Both the position numbers and the translations under genes were made by a program. The notes beneath the pieces were generated by a model that ran no database searches, was not told the origin of the DNA, and saw only the letters and a program-made list of their open reading frames with translations. A stretch of 6,091 nt of DNA, taken from a bacterium. Lineage in GTDB: Bacteria; Patescibacteriota; Minisyncoccia; Phycocordibacterales; UBA1550. This document shows, one piece after another, positions 1 through 5,089 of the stretch (positions within the stretch are counted from its first letter, which is position 1; every line of letters starts with the position of its first letter). The DNA lies in the NCBI GenBank assembly GCA_021823825.1, contig JAKANJ010000034.1:1-6091 (forward strand). Reading direction: 5' to 3'.

Positions 1-217
1 TCTTAATAGTTTTGAAGTGTTAAAAATTATAAGAAGTGAAAAATTGGTACCAAATACGAAGATTATTGTTTTTTCTACAGCAAAAAGGGAGACTTCCGAC
101 GAGGAAAGTCGCGCGCTCGGCATAAACAAATATTTGTCTAAAGTAACCACGACCCCGTCACAGCTCGTCCAGGAGGTGAGGGCAATGCTAGACTCTACAA
201 CTTCGCCTATTCATTAA
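1..217 (+). CDS. CheY-like response regulator receiver protein, C-terminal part (5' truncated)
   Basis: The open frame runs in from the left edge (first whole codon at base 2) and ends at TAA 215-217, so the true start is outside the window; an in-frame GTG at 17 is internal. About 71 residues remain, covering the last part of a receiver fold: an alpha-3-like segment (FEVLKIIRSE), the beta-4 strand KIIVFSTA with the conserved Ser/Thr, alpha-4 with an ALG turn, beta-5 NKYLSK with the conserved lysine, and a final helix TPSQLVQEVRAML. The usual proline after that lysine is Val here. The phospho-acceptor Asp lies upstream and cannot be checked. No output domain follows, so this is either a single-domain regulator or the C-terminal receiver of a larger protein. 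It lies 21 nt before pilT, which suggests a role in controlling pilus activity; that role is inferred from position. Confidence 0.8.
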   Translation, partial: LNSFEVLKIIRSEKLVPNTKIIVFSTAKRETSDEESRALGINKYLSKVTTTPSQLVQEVRAMLDSTTSPIH

Positions 218-222
218 TATTT

Positions 223-228
223 TATAAT
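223..228 (+). promoter_or_regulatory. Candidate -10 box of a near-leaderless pilT promoter
   Basis: A perfect TATAAT lies in the short gap between the receiver gene and pilT. Its last base is separated from the pilT ATG (239) by 10 nt, so the predicted transcription start (about 235-236) would leave a leader of only 3-4 nt. No convincing -35 box is present 15-18 nt upstream and there is no TG extension. The surrounding DNA is AT-rich, so a chance match is possible; the parallel with the pilin-2 and pilD starts raises the likelihood. Confidence 0.4.
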
Positions 229-238
229 TTATTCATTC

Positions 239-1315
239 ATGTCATCACTTAACTACAGAGAGCAACTTGAAACTTTGGTCATGCGCGCTCTTTCTGACGG
301 AGCCTCAGATATTCATCTTGCTGCTGGGCGCTATCCAACATTCCGAACTTCGGGGAACCTTGTTCCTCTTATGAATCTTCCTGTTCTTACGGCTGATGAC
401 ACAATGGCTCTCTTGACCGAGCTCGTCACTCCTGAGCTCAAAGAGCGATTTATTGCAGAAAGACAAGTGGATTTTTCCTATGATTTTTATGGAAAGGGTC
501 GTTTCCGCGGGAACGCATTTTTCCAAAAAAACGCTGTTGGTATAGCGCTCCGTGCAATTCCGGTAAAGATTAAAAGCATTGCCGACCTAAACCTTCCTCC
601 CATTCTTGAAATTTTTACAAGAAAGAAGCAAGGGTTCTTTCTTGTCGTTGGACCAGTCGGCCAAGGGAAGTCTACAACGCTTGCATCCATGGTTGATCTA
701 ATTAACCATGAGCGCTCTGAGCACATCATCACCATTGAGGATCCCATGGAGTACCTGTTTCTTTCCAATAAATCAATTGTTGATCAACGCGAAGTTGGTA
801 TTGATACCAAAACTTTTAAGACAGGGCTGGAAGCTGCTTTCCGCGAAGATGTAAACGTGATCATGATCGGTGAAATGAGAGACTTTGAAACGATATCAAC
901 CGCAGTGACTGCGGCCGAAACAGGGCACTTGGTGCTCTCCACGCTCCACACAAACAATGCATCTCAGACTATTGACCGAATCATTGACTCATTTCCCGCG
1001 GAGCAACAGTCACAAATCCGCGTTCAGTTGGCGGGTAGCCTTATTGGAATTTTTTCACAACGTCTTGTTCCAAGAATTTCTGGCGGTCTTATTCCTGCCT
1101 ACGAATTGCTCATAAATAACACGGCTGTCTCGCATATTATTCGCGAAGGACGCACTAACGAAGTTGATATTGTTATAGAAACTGGAACGAAAGATGGTAT
1201 GATTGATATGAACCGAAGCCTCTCAGACCTCGTTCAGAAGGGAGAAATTACGCTTGAAAATGCTATCGCATATTCTTTCAATCCAAAAGGTCTCAAGCGG
1301 CTCCTGCAATCTTAA
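239..1315 (+). CDS. pilT: Type IV pilus twitching motility/retraction ATPase PilT
   Basis: Cytoplasmic hexameric secretion-type ATPase that powers pilus disassembly. The product has 358 residues, close to the usual PilT length of about 345-370. Visible features in order: N-terminal PAS-like domain with ASDIHLAAG (22-30); GRFRGNAFFQ (87-96); Walker A GPVGQGKST (138-146), where PilT usually has GPTGSGKST; Asp box TIEDPMEY (165-172); DQREVGIDT (182-190); Walker B region VNVIMIGEMRD (205-215) with catalytic-type Glu212 but Asn206 where Asp is usual; His box ETGHLVLSTLHT (227-238); and a C-terminal AVSHIIREG (296-304) resembling the AIRNLIRE motif that separates PilT from the PilB extension ATPase. 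ATG 239 is chosen because it gives the standard N-terminus and lies just past a -10 box; no Shine-Dalgarno motif precedes it. pilC follows 25 nt downstream, so the two are probably co-transcribed. A PilU-like paralogue is possible. Confidence 0.95.
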   Translation: MSSLNYREQLETLVMRALSDGASDIHLAAGRYPTFRTSGNLVPLMNLPVLTADDTMALLTELVTPELKERFIAERQVDFSYDFYGKGRFRGNAFFQKNAVGIALRAIPVKIKSIADLNLPPILEIFTRKKQGFFLVVGPVGQGKSTTLASMVDLINHERSEHIITIEDPMEYLFLSNKSIVDQREVGIDTKTFKTGLEAAFREDVNVIMIGEMRDFETISTAVTAAETGHLVLSTLHTNNASQTIDRIIDSFPAEQQSQIRVQLAGSLIGIFSQRLVPRISGGLIPAYELLINNTAVSHIIREGRTNEVDIVIETGTKDGMIDMNRSLSDLVQKGEITLENAIAYSFNPKGLKRLLQS

Positions 1316-1340
1316 TAGAAATTAACAGTACTTCACCATT

Positions 1341-2537
1341 ATGCTTTTCAAATACAAAGCAGTCACCAAGACAGGAGGAGAGACCATCGGAGACATCGAA
1401 GCACAAAGCAAAGATGCGGCAATTAACGCGCTCCAAAGAAGTGGTCTCGTCGTTGTTTCAGTGCAGGATTCATCGGAAAAAAGCATACTAAATCTCAACT
1501 TCAATATTTTTAACAGGATTTCGCCAAAAGATATTGCGGTTATCTCGCGTCAGATTGCAACACTTTTGGGAGCCCACGTCCCCGCACTTAAGACATTTCG
1601 TTTTATAGCCACCGAGTCAGAAAACCCACTGGTTTCAAAAACCTTTATCCAAATATCTGATGACATTCAAAACGGTATTTCTATTTCTGACGCACTAGCA
1701 AAGCACCCGCTGGTATTTTCAGATTTCTATGTGAACATGGTTCGCGGAGGGGAGGAGTCGGGAGGGCTTTCAGAGACGTTTGTCGCGCTCGCTGAACAAC
1801 TAGAACGTTCTTCTGAGCTTGTGAGCAAAGTTCGTGGGGCTTTGATTTACCCTATTTTCGTTTTTGTTGTGTTCTTTGTCGTGATGATCCTCCTCCTTAC
1901 CCTTGTAGTTCCACAGCTTGCGGATATCATTACGCAAAGCGGTCAGGCCGTGCCTGTATATACGACGATGGTCATTGGCCTGAGCTCACTCCTTATTCAT
2001 TACGGTTTCTTCATCCTCATGGTTGTTGTGGCGTCATTATTTTTAGTATGGCGCTACCTTTTGAAAGCGGATTTTATCCAGCGTGGCAAACTTTGGATTC
2101 CTGTTATCGGAAAGCTTTATCGCATGCTGTATCTTATGCGTATCGCTGACAACATGAACGTGATGCTTGCAAACGGCATTTCAATGGTACGGTCACTGGA
2201 AATTACGGCAAAAGTCGTTGACGATCGAGTCTACCAAGGGATACTTTTGGAGTCGCTTGCTTCAGTAAAAGGGGGAGCCCCGTTTTCGGCTACTCTTGAG
2301 GGACGAAAAGAAATTCCCAATATGATGGTTCAAATGATAAAGGTTGGAGAGGAGACAGGAGAAATGGCAGTGCTTTTGCAAAAAGTTGCAGTGCTTTACC
2401 AGCACGAGGTTACTGAGTCCATTGGTGCTGTTATTTCGCTTATTGAGCCTGCGATGATTGTTGCTCTCGGTCTCGGGGTCGGCATTGTTTTTGCTTCCGT
2501 TCTTATCCCTGTTTACCAAATTGCAGGAAGCGTATAG
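1341..2537 (+). CDS. pilC: Type IV pilus inner-membrane platform protein PilC (GspF family)
   Basis: Polytopic inner-membrane protein that couples the ATPases to pilin insertion and removal. The product has 398 residues, the normal family length. It begins with the small N-terminal domain LFKYKAVTKTGGETIGDIEA (2-21). Two tandem GspF domains follow at roughly 65-190 and 265-390, each with the paired glycine motif GEESG (137-141) and GEETG (336-340). The first repeat carries RGALIYP (165-171) leading into a hydrophobic segment (about 171-190). A second membrane span lies near 210-237 and the last, starting at SLIEPAMIVALGLGVG, near 366-392. The start at 1341 gives the typical N-terminus; the 25-nt gap after pilT contains no Shine-Dalgarno motif, so translation may be coupled or use an AU-rich site. 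It is most likely in an operon with pilT. No frame damage is seen. Confidence 0.95.
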   Translation: MLFKYKAVTKTGGETIGDIEAQSKDAAINALQRSGLVVVSVQDSSEKSILNLNFNIFNRISPKDIAVISRQIATLLGAHVPALKTFRFIATESENPLVSKTFIQISDDIQNGISISDALAKHPLVFSDFYVNMVRGGEESGGLSETFVALAEQLERSSELVSKVRGALIYPIFVFVVFFVVMILLLTLVVPQLADIITQSGQAVPVYTTMVIGLSSLLIHYGFFILMVVVASLFLVWRYLLKADFIQRGKLWIPVIGKLYRMLYLMRIADNMNVMLANGISMVRSLEITAKVVDDRVYQGILLESLASVKGGAPFSATLEGRKEIPNMMVQMIKVGEETGEMAVLLQKVAVLYQHEVTESIGAVISLIEPAMIVALGLGVGIVFASVLIPVYQIAGSV

Positions 2538-2567
2538 GAGAATCTTTCAAAATAAAGTTATACACTC

Positions 2568-2597
2568 TTGTGCTCGTAATCGTGTGAGTGGTATAAT
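2568..2597 (+). promoter_or_regulatory. Extended -10 promoter for the first pilin gene
   Basis: TGG-TATAAT at 2589-2597 is a perfect extended -10 element. A weak -35-like TTGTGC (2568-2573) lies 18 nt upstream of the TATAAT and shares only TTG with the consensus. The predicted transcription start is near 2604, inside the palindrome ACACGTGT (2600-2607). This gives a leader of about 100 nt before the pilin ATG at 2703, unlike the other candidate promoters in the window. A separate promoter for a major pilin, expressed above its assembly genes, fits what is known of pilus systems. Confidence 0.65.
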
Positions 2598-2614
2598 AAA
2601 CACGTGTAGGCACT

Positions 2615-2648
2615 GGAGAGAGGGCGGTCTATGGCCATACCGCTCTCC
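2615..2648 (+). promoter_or_regulatory. Stem-loop in the 5' leader of pilin 1
   Basis: The gene-free stretch 2538-2702 holds the pilin promoter and this hairpin. Bases 2620-2628 pair with 2639-2647 as a 9-bp helix with one G-U pair. An alternative fold pairs GGAGAG (2615-2620) with CTCTCC (2643-2648) and CGGT with ACCG, bulging out AGGG. The loop carries the self-complementary TATGGCCATA (2630-2639). No U-run follows, so it is not an intrinsic terminator; a stabilising or translation-modulating 5' structure is the better inference. From 2649 to 2702 the leader is A/U-rich with no Shine-Dalgarno motif near the start codon (an AGGA lies 34 nt away, too far). Confidence 0.5.
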
Positions 2649-2702
2649 TCAAAACATACACAACAAGGATTATAAGATTAACGTTCTCGGTTTAAATTAT
2701 TT

Positions 2703-3161
2703 ATGAAACAAAAAGGTTTTACATTGATTGAACTTCTCGTCGTGATTGCCATCATTGGTATTCTCGCTACGATTGTTCTCGCATCTCTCAACTCAGCTCG
2801 CGTAAAAGCAAACGATGTTGCAGTTAAATCAAACCTCGACAACGCACGCGCTCAGGCAGAGCTTTTCTATGATTCAAACAGCCAAAGCTATTTGACTGTT
2901 TGTTCAGCAGCGGGCGGCATCTCACAGATGGTTACTGGAGCAAATGCACAGGGTGGATCGTCTGGCACAGCTGTCTCCAACGTTGCCACGACAGCCGCAT
3001 CAGCTACACAGGCTGTTTGCCATGATTCAGCAGCAGGATGGGCAGCTCAGGTACCACTTAAGAGCGACAGCACCCAGAGTTGGTGTGTTGACAACACGGG
3101 GGTTTCTAAACAGGAGCCAAGTGCGACAGGTCTTCCTGCCAGCGCATTCAAGTGTGCTTAG
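2703..3161 (+). CDS. Type IV pilin (PilA-like), paralogue 1
   Basis: Probable pilus subunit. The 152-residue prepilin has a five-residue leader MKQKG cut before FTLIE; Glu10 is the conserved +5 residue of the mature protein. The hydrophobic helix 6-29 would anchor it in the membrane and form the filament core. The helix continues amphipathically (NSARVKANDVAVKSNLDNAR) and is followed by a small Ala/Ser/Gly/Thr-rich globular domain with four cysteines (67, 106, 128, 151). Compared with the neighbouring paralogue it has about 15 more residues between cysteines 1 and 2, a low-complexity loop. It has its own promoter and leader upstream and a strong terminator downstream, which suits a highly expressed major subunit. 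Its first 71 bp after the A of ATG are identical to pilin 2. Which of the two is the major pilin cannot be told from sequence. Confidence 0.92.
   Translation: MKQKGFTLIELLVVIAIIGILATIVLASLNSARVKANDVAVKSNLDNARAQAELFYDSNSQSYLTVCSAAGGISQMVTGANAQGGSSGTAVSNVATTAASATQAVCHDSAAGWAAQVPLKSDSTQSWCVDNTGVSKQEPSATGLPASAFKCA
2704..2774 (+). repeat. 71-bp perfect direct repeat, copy 1
   Basis: This stretch covers the last two bases of the pilin 1 start codon and codons 2-24. It matches 3252-3322 at every base, with an offset of 548 bp. Identity stops sharply after codon 24. Confidence 0.97.
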
Positions 3162-3182
3162 TTATTGTTTTGATTTAAATTT

Positions 3183-3222
3183 ACAAAACCACCGAATGCC
3201 TCATGGTGTTTGGTGGTTTTGT
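3183..3222 (+). terminator. Intrinsic terminator after pilin 1
   Basis: Bases 3183-3196 pair with 3209-3222 in a 14-bp stem with one G-U pair. Two more wobble pairs and two C-G pairs can close it to a TCAT tetraloop (3201-3204). The 3' arm ends in a U-rich run (TTTTGTTTA) and the 5' side is A-rich, so it could work in either direction. It begins about 20 nt after the pilin 1 stop codon. Transcripts from the pilin 1 promoter should largely end here, leaving an abundant monocistronic pilin mRNA. Confidence 0.8.
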
Positions 3223-3225
3223 TTA

Positions 3226-3234
3226 TGGTATAAT
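3226..3234 (+). promoter_or_regulatory. Extended -10 promoter of pilin 2, leaderless
   Basis: TGG-TATAAT is a perfect extended -10 element beginning 4 nt after the terminator stem. Seven bases separate it from the ATG at 3242, so the predicted transcription start falls on or one base before the A of ATG. No -35 box is seen at the usual distance, where the terminator stem lies; the TG extension could compensate. It is the same nine bases as the pilin 1 element at 2589-2597. Confidence 0.65.
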
Positions 3235-3241
3235 TTAAAAA

Positions 3242-3655
3242 ATGAAAAGCTTGAAACAAAAAGGTTTTACATTGATTGAACTTCTCGTCGTGATTGCCAT
3301 CATTGGTATTCTCGCTACGATTCTTTTAGGTGATCTGAGTACGGCCCGCTTAAAGGCAGTCGACGTTGCGATTAAAGGTAATCTAGATGGTGCTCGCACT
3401 GCCGCAACTCTCTACTATGACAACAATGGGGGAGATTATACGGGAGTTTGCACATCATCTTCGGGAATTGCTCCAGCAATCGCAAGCGCTATTGCAGCCG
3501 GATCTCCTTCAACGCCCGTGTGTAACGAGTCTGCGAATGCATGGGCGCTTGAGGCACAGCTTAAGCTTGTTCCGACAGATTATTGGTGTGTAGACTCTAC
3601 TGGCACTTCTACCGCTACGACAATTGCACCGCTCTCAGGAACAGTCTGTATATAG
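3242..3655 (+). CDS. Type IV pilin (PilA-like), paralogue 2
   Basis: 137-residue prepilin with an eight-residue leader MKSLKQKG cut before FTLIE; Glu13 is the +5 residue. The hydrophobic helix is followed by an amphipathic segment (STARLKAVDVAIKGNLDGAR) and a four-cysteine head domain (Cys70, 94, 116, 136). The spacing of 22 between cysteines 2 and 3 is the same as in paralogue 1, and both share a Trp in VC..SA..W and the WCVD..G block. The start is taken at ATG 3242 because the -10 box places transcription there; TTG 3251 aligns with the ATG of paralogue 1 and is an alternative start giving an identical leader. It may be a second major pilin, a minor pilin or an alternative subunit. The 60-nt gap to pilD has no clear terminator. 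Confidence 0.92.
   Translation: MKSLKQKGFTLIELLVVIAIIGILATILLGDLSTARLKAVDVAIKGNLDGARTAATLYYDNNGGDYTGVCTSSSGIAPAIASAIAAGSPSTPVCNESANAWALEAQLKLVPTDYWCVDSTGTSTATTIAPLSGTVCI
3252..3322 (+). repeat. 71-bp perfect direct repeat, copy 2
   Basis: Copy of 2704-2774 covering the pilin 2 leader end and hydrophobic N-terminal helix. The base before each copy differs (A versus T), as does the base after it (G versus C), which fixes the length at 71 bp. Confidence 0.97.
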
Positions 3656-3700
3656 TTCTCCTAAGGAATATCCCTATATTTATGGTGAAATGTGTCTTTA

Positions 3701-3709
3701 TGTTAAAAT
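3701..3709 (+). promoter_or_regulatory. Extended -10 promoter of pilD, leaderless
   Basis: TGT-TAAAAT matches an extended -10 element with one change from TATAAT. Six bases lie between it and the pilD ATG at 3716, so the A of ATG is the predicted +1. There is no Shine-Dalgarno motif near the ATG and no obvious -35. A second, weaker -10-like TATATT lies at 3675-3680. Read-through from pilin 2 remains possible. Confidence 0.5.
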
Positions 3710-3715
3710 AGCTCC

Positions 3716-4534
3716 ATGGCATTTCTTGTTATTCTCGGGGTTTTTATTTTTGGTGCGATTATTGGGAGCTTTCTTAACGTTGTTATTTACCGATACAACA
3801 GCAGTGTCTCGCCACTTACTGGGCGTTCTCATTGTTTTTCGTGTGGAAAGGTTTTGTCGCCTTTGGAACTTATCCCAATCGTAAGTTTTTTGCTTTCAAA
3901 GAGAAGGTGCGCAGGATGTGGTGTGCGAATTTCTTGGCAATATTTTATTGTTGAGGTTCTCACGGGCATTACTTTTGTACTTATTTTTTTGTTAAATAAG
4001 CCAATAGTTGAAACAGCATTCCTCCTGGCAATTTTTTCAACGCTTATCGTTATTGCCGTTTATGATCTACGACATCAAATTATCCCCGATGGGCTCGTTG
4101 CTCTTTTTGCAGTTCTCGGCATTCTGAATTTTTTATTTGCAATGGGGTTTACCGGGCTTACCCAGCCTCCTTTTCTGTGGATGTTGGCTGCAGGACCATT
4201 GCTGTTTTTACCCTTTTGGATTTTGTGGTTTGTCTCTCGAGGGCAGTGGCTTGGTCTCGGTGACGGGAAGCTCGCATTGGGAATTGGTTGGTTTTTGGGC
4301 ATGAGTCTTGGTGCCACTGCAATCATTTTAGCCTTTTGGATTGGTGCGGGGCTTGCTATCCTTATGATGGGACTGCAAAAAGTTTTTAAGCATAGCCATT
4401 ATTTTGGGGGTAGCAGACTCTCCATGCAAAGCGCTATCCCATTTGGGCCACTTCTCATTCTCGCCGTTTTCATTGTATACTTTATGCAGGTTAATTTTTT
4501 CGCCCAGGCGGGTATCTTCTATCTCTCCCTATGA
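3716..4534 (+). CDS. pilD: Prepilin peptidase / N-methyltransferase PilD
   Basis: Integral membrane aspartyl protease (A24 family) that removes the leader of prepilins after glycine and, in bifunctional members, methylates the new N-terminal Phe. The product has 272 residues, a usual length. Visible features: GSFLNVVIYR (17-26); a cytoplasmic loop with two CxxC pairs (Cys40/43 and 65/68) of the zinc-binding type; ISWQYFIVE (72-80); the first catalytic-region motif YDLRHQIIPD (116-125) with Asp117; the second, GLGDGKL (180-186), with Asp183; and IPFGP (241-245). Several hydrophobic spans cover most of the rest. Both catalytic aspartates and all four cysteines are present, so it should be active and bifunctional; that is inferred from the family. 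Its substrates are most likely the five prepilins encoded beside it. Its TGA stop overlaps the next start as ATGA. Confidence 0.95.
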   Translation: MAFLVILGVFIFGAIIGSFLNVVIYRYNSSVSPLTGRSHCFSCGKVLSPLELIPIVSFLLSKRRCAGCGVRISWQYFIVEVLTGITFVLIFLLNKPIVETAFLLAIFSTLIVIAVYDLRHQIIPDGLVALFAVLGILNFLFAMGFTGLTQPPFLWMLAAGPLLFLPFWILWFVSRGQWLGLGDGKLALGIGWFLGMSLGATAIILAFWIGAGLAILMMGLQKVFKHSHYFGGSRLSMQSAIPFGPLLILAVFIVYFMQVNFFAQAGIFYLSL

Positions 4535-5088
4535 TTCGTCATAAACAAAATAAAGGGTTTACGGTCATTGAACTCCTGGTGGTTCTTTCCATAATGACAG
4601 CAATCACGGGCATTGTTCTTGTAAACTATCGAGGTTATGGGGCAAATGCAGTATTTGCAAATGCTTCAGAAGATCTTGTTCTTGCGCTTCGTGAAGCGCA
4701 GGTGTATGGGGTAGGAGTAAAGGGGAGTACCGGGTGCACTACCGGGTCACCGTTTGACTGCGGTTATGGGGTATATTTTTCAACCATTTCATCAAATGGA
4801 ATAATCATCTTTGCTGACAACAACGGAAATAGTATATACGATGCGGGGGTGGACAACATTGTTCAAAAGATCAACTGGCAGCCCTCGATCAACATTACCA
4901 GTGTTTCGTGTAATGGCGGCGCGTGCGGCGGAAACGTCATGAGTGTTACCTTCAAGAGGCCGAATCCTTCTGCGATAATCCACGATTCTGGAGCAACTTC
5001 CTACAACACGGGGAAAATTACCATCTCTGATGGAACGAAAACAAGTTTTGTGCAGATAACAAGTGCGGGACAAATTTCTCTTCAATAA
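4531..5088 (+). CDS. Minor pilin / pseudopilin, GspH/FimT type
   Basis: 185-residue prepilin. Leader MIRHKQNKG is cut before FTVIE, with Glu14 at +5. A hydrophobic helix (10-31) is followed by VNYRGYGANAVFANASEDLV and ALREAQVYG (52-60), the helical pattern that precedes the beta-rich head of GspH/FimT proteins. The head has four cysteines (69, 77, 127, 132) and a DNNGNSIYD loop (96-104) like the acidic loops common in this family, possibly calcium-binding. The start overlaps the pilD stop by four bases (ATGA), which implies translational coupling; no Shine-Dalgarno motif is seen. Its likely role is in the tip or priming complex with the next two genes. The H/FimT subtype is assigned from order and pattern. 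Confidence 0.85.
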   Translation: MIRHKQNKGFTVIELLVVLSIMTAITGIVLVNYRGYGANAVFANASEDLVLALREAQVYGVGVKGSTGCTTGSPFDCGYGVYFSTISSNGIIIFADNNGNSIYDAGVDNIVQKINWQPSINITSVSCNGGACGGNVMSVTFKRPNPSAIIHDSGATSYNTGKITISDGTKTSFVQITSAGQISLQ

Positions 5089-5089
5089 T

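Noticed and set aside
171..217. AGGAGGT (171-177) followed by ATG 185, which looks like an excellent ribosome binding site.
   Set aside because: It lies inside the receiver coding frame (codons for Q-E-V-R-A-M) and would make only a 10-residue peptide in the same frame; most likely codon coincidence.
2563..2590. CACTC...GAGTG inverted repeat after pilC, considered as a pilC terminator.
   Set aside because: The stem is only 5 bp with a large loop and overlaps the pilin 1 promoter; no U-run follows.
2631..2675. 14-codon ORF in the pilin 1 leader, considered as an attenuator leader peptide.
   Set aside because: There is no ribosome binding site, no run of regulatory codons, and no alternative terminator hairpin with a U-run; noted only as part of the leader.
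3682..3711. Nine-codon ORF upstream of pilD, considered as a uORF.
   Set aside because: Too short, no start signals, and it lies within the promoter region proposed for pilD.
4683..4700. Perfect 8-bp inverted repeat with a 2-nt spacer (TGCGCTTC-GT-GAAGCGCA), considered as an operator or terminator.
   Set aside because: It lies in the middle of the GspH-like coding sequence (LALREA codons), has no U-run, and is explained by codon choice.
4728..4747. Short tandem repeat TACCGGGT occurring twice 12 bp apart in the GspH-like gene.
   Set aside because: Eight bases is too short to indicate more than chance from repeated Thr-Gly codons.
5063..5089. GTG start at 5063 extending the GspJ-like protein by nine residues.
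   Set aside because: It would overlap the upstream gene by 26 nt and lengthen an already long leader; ATG 5090 directly after the stop is a better start.
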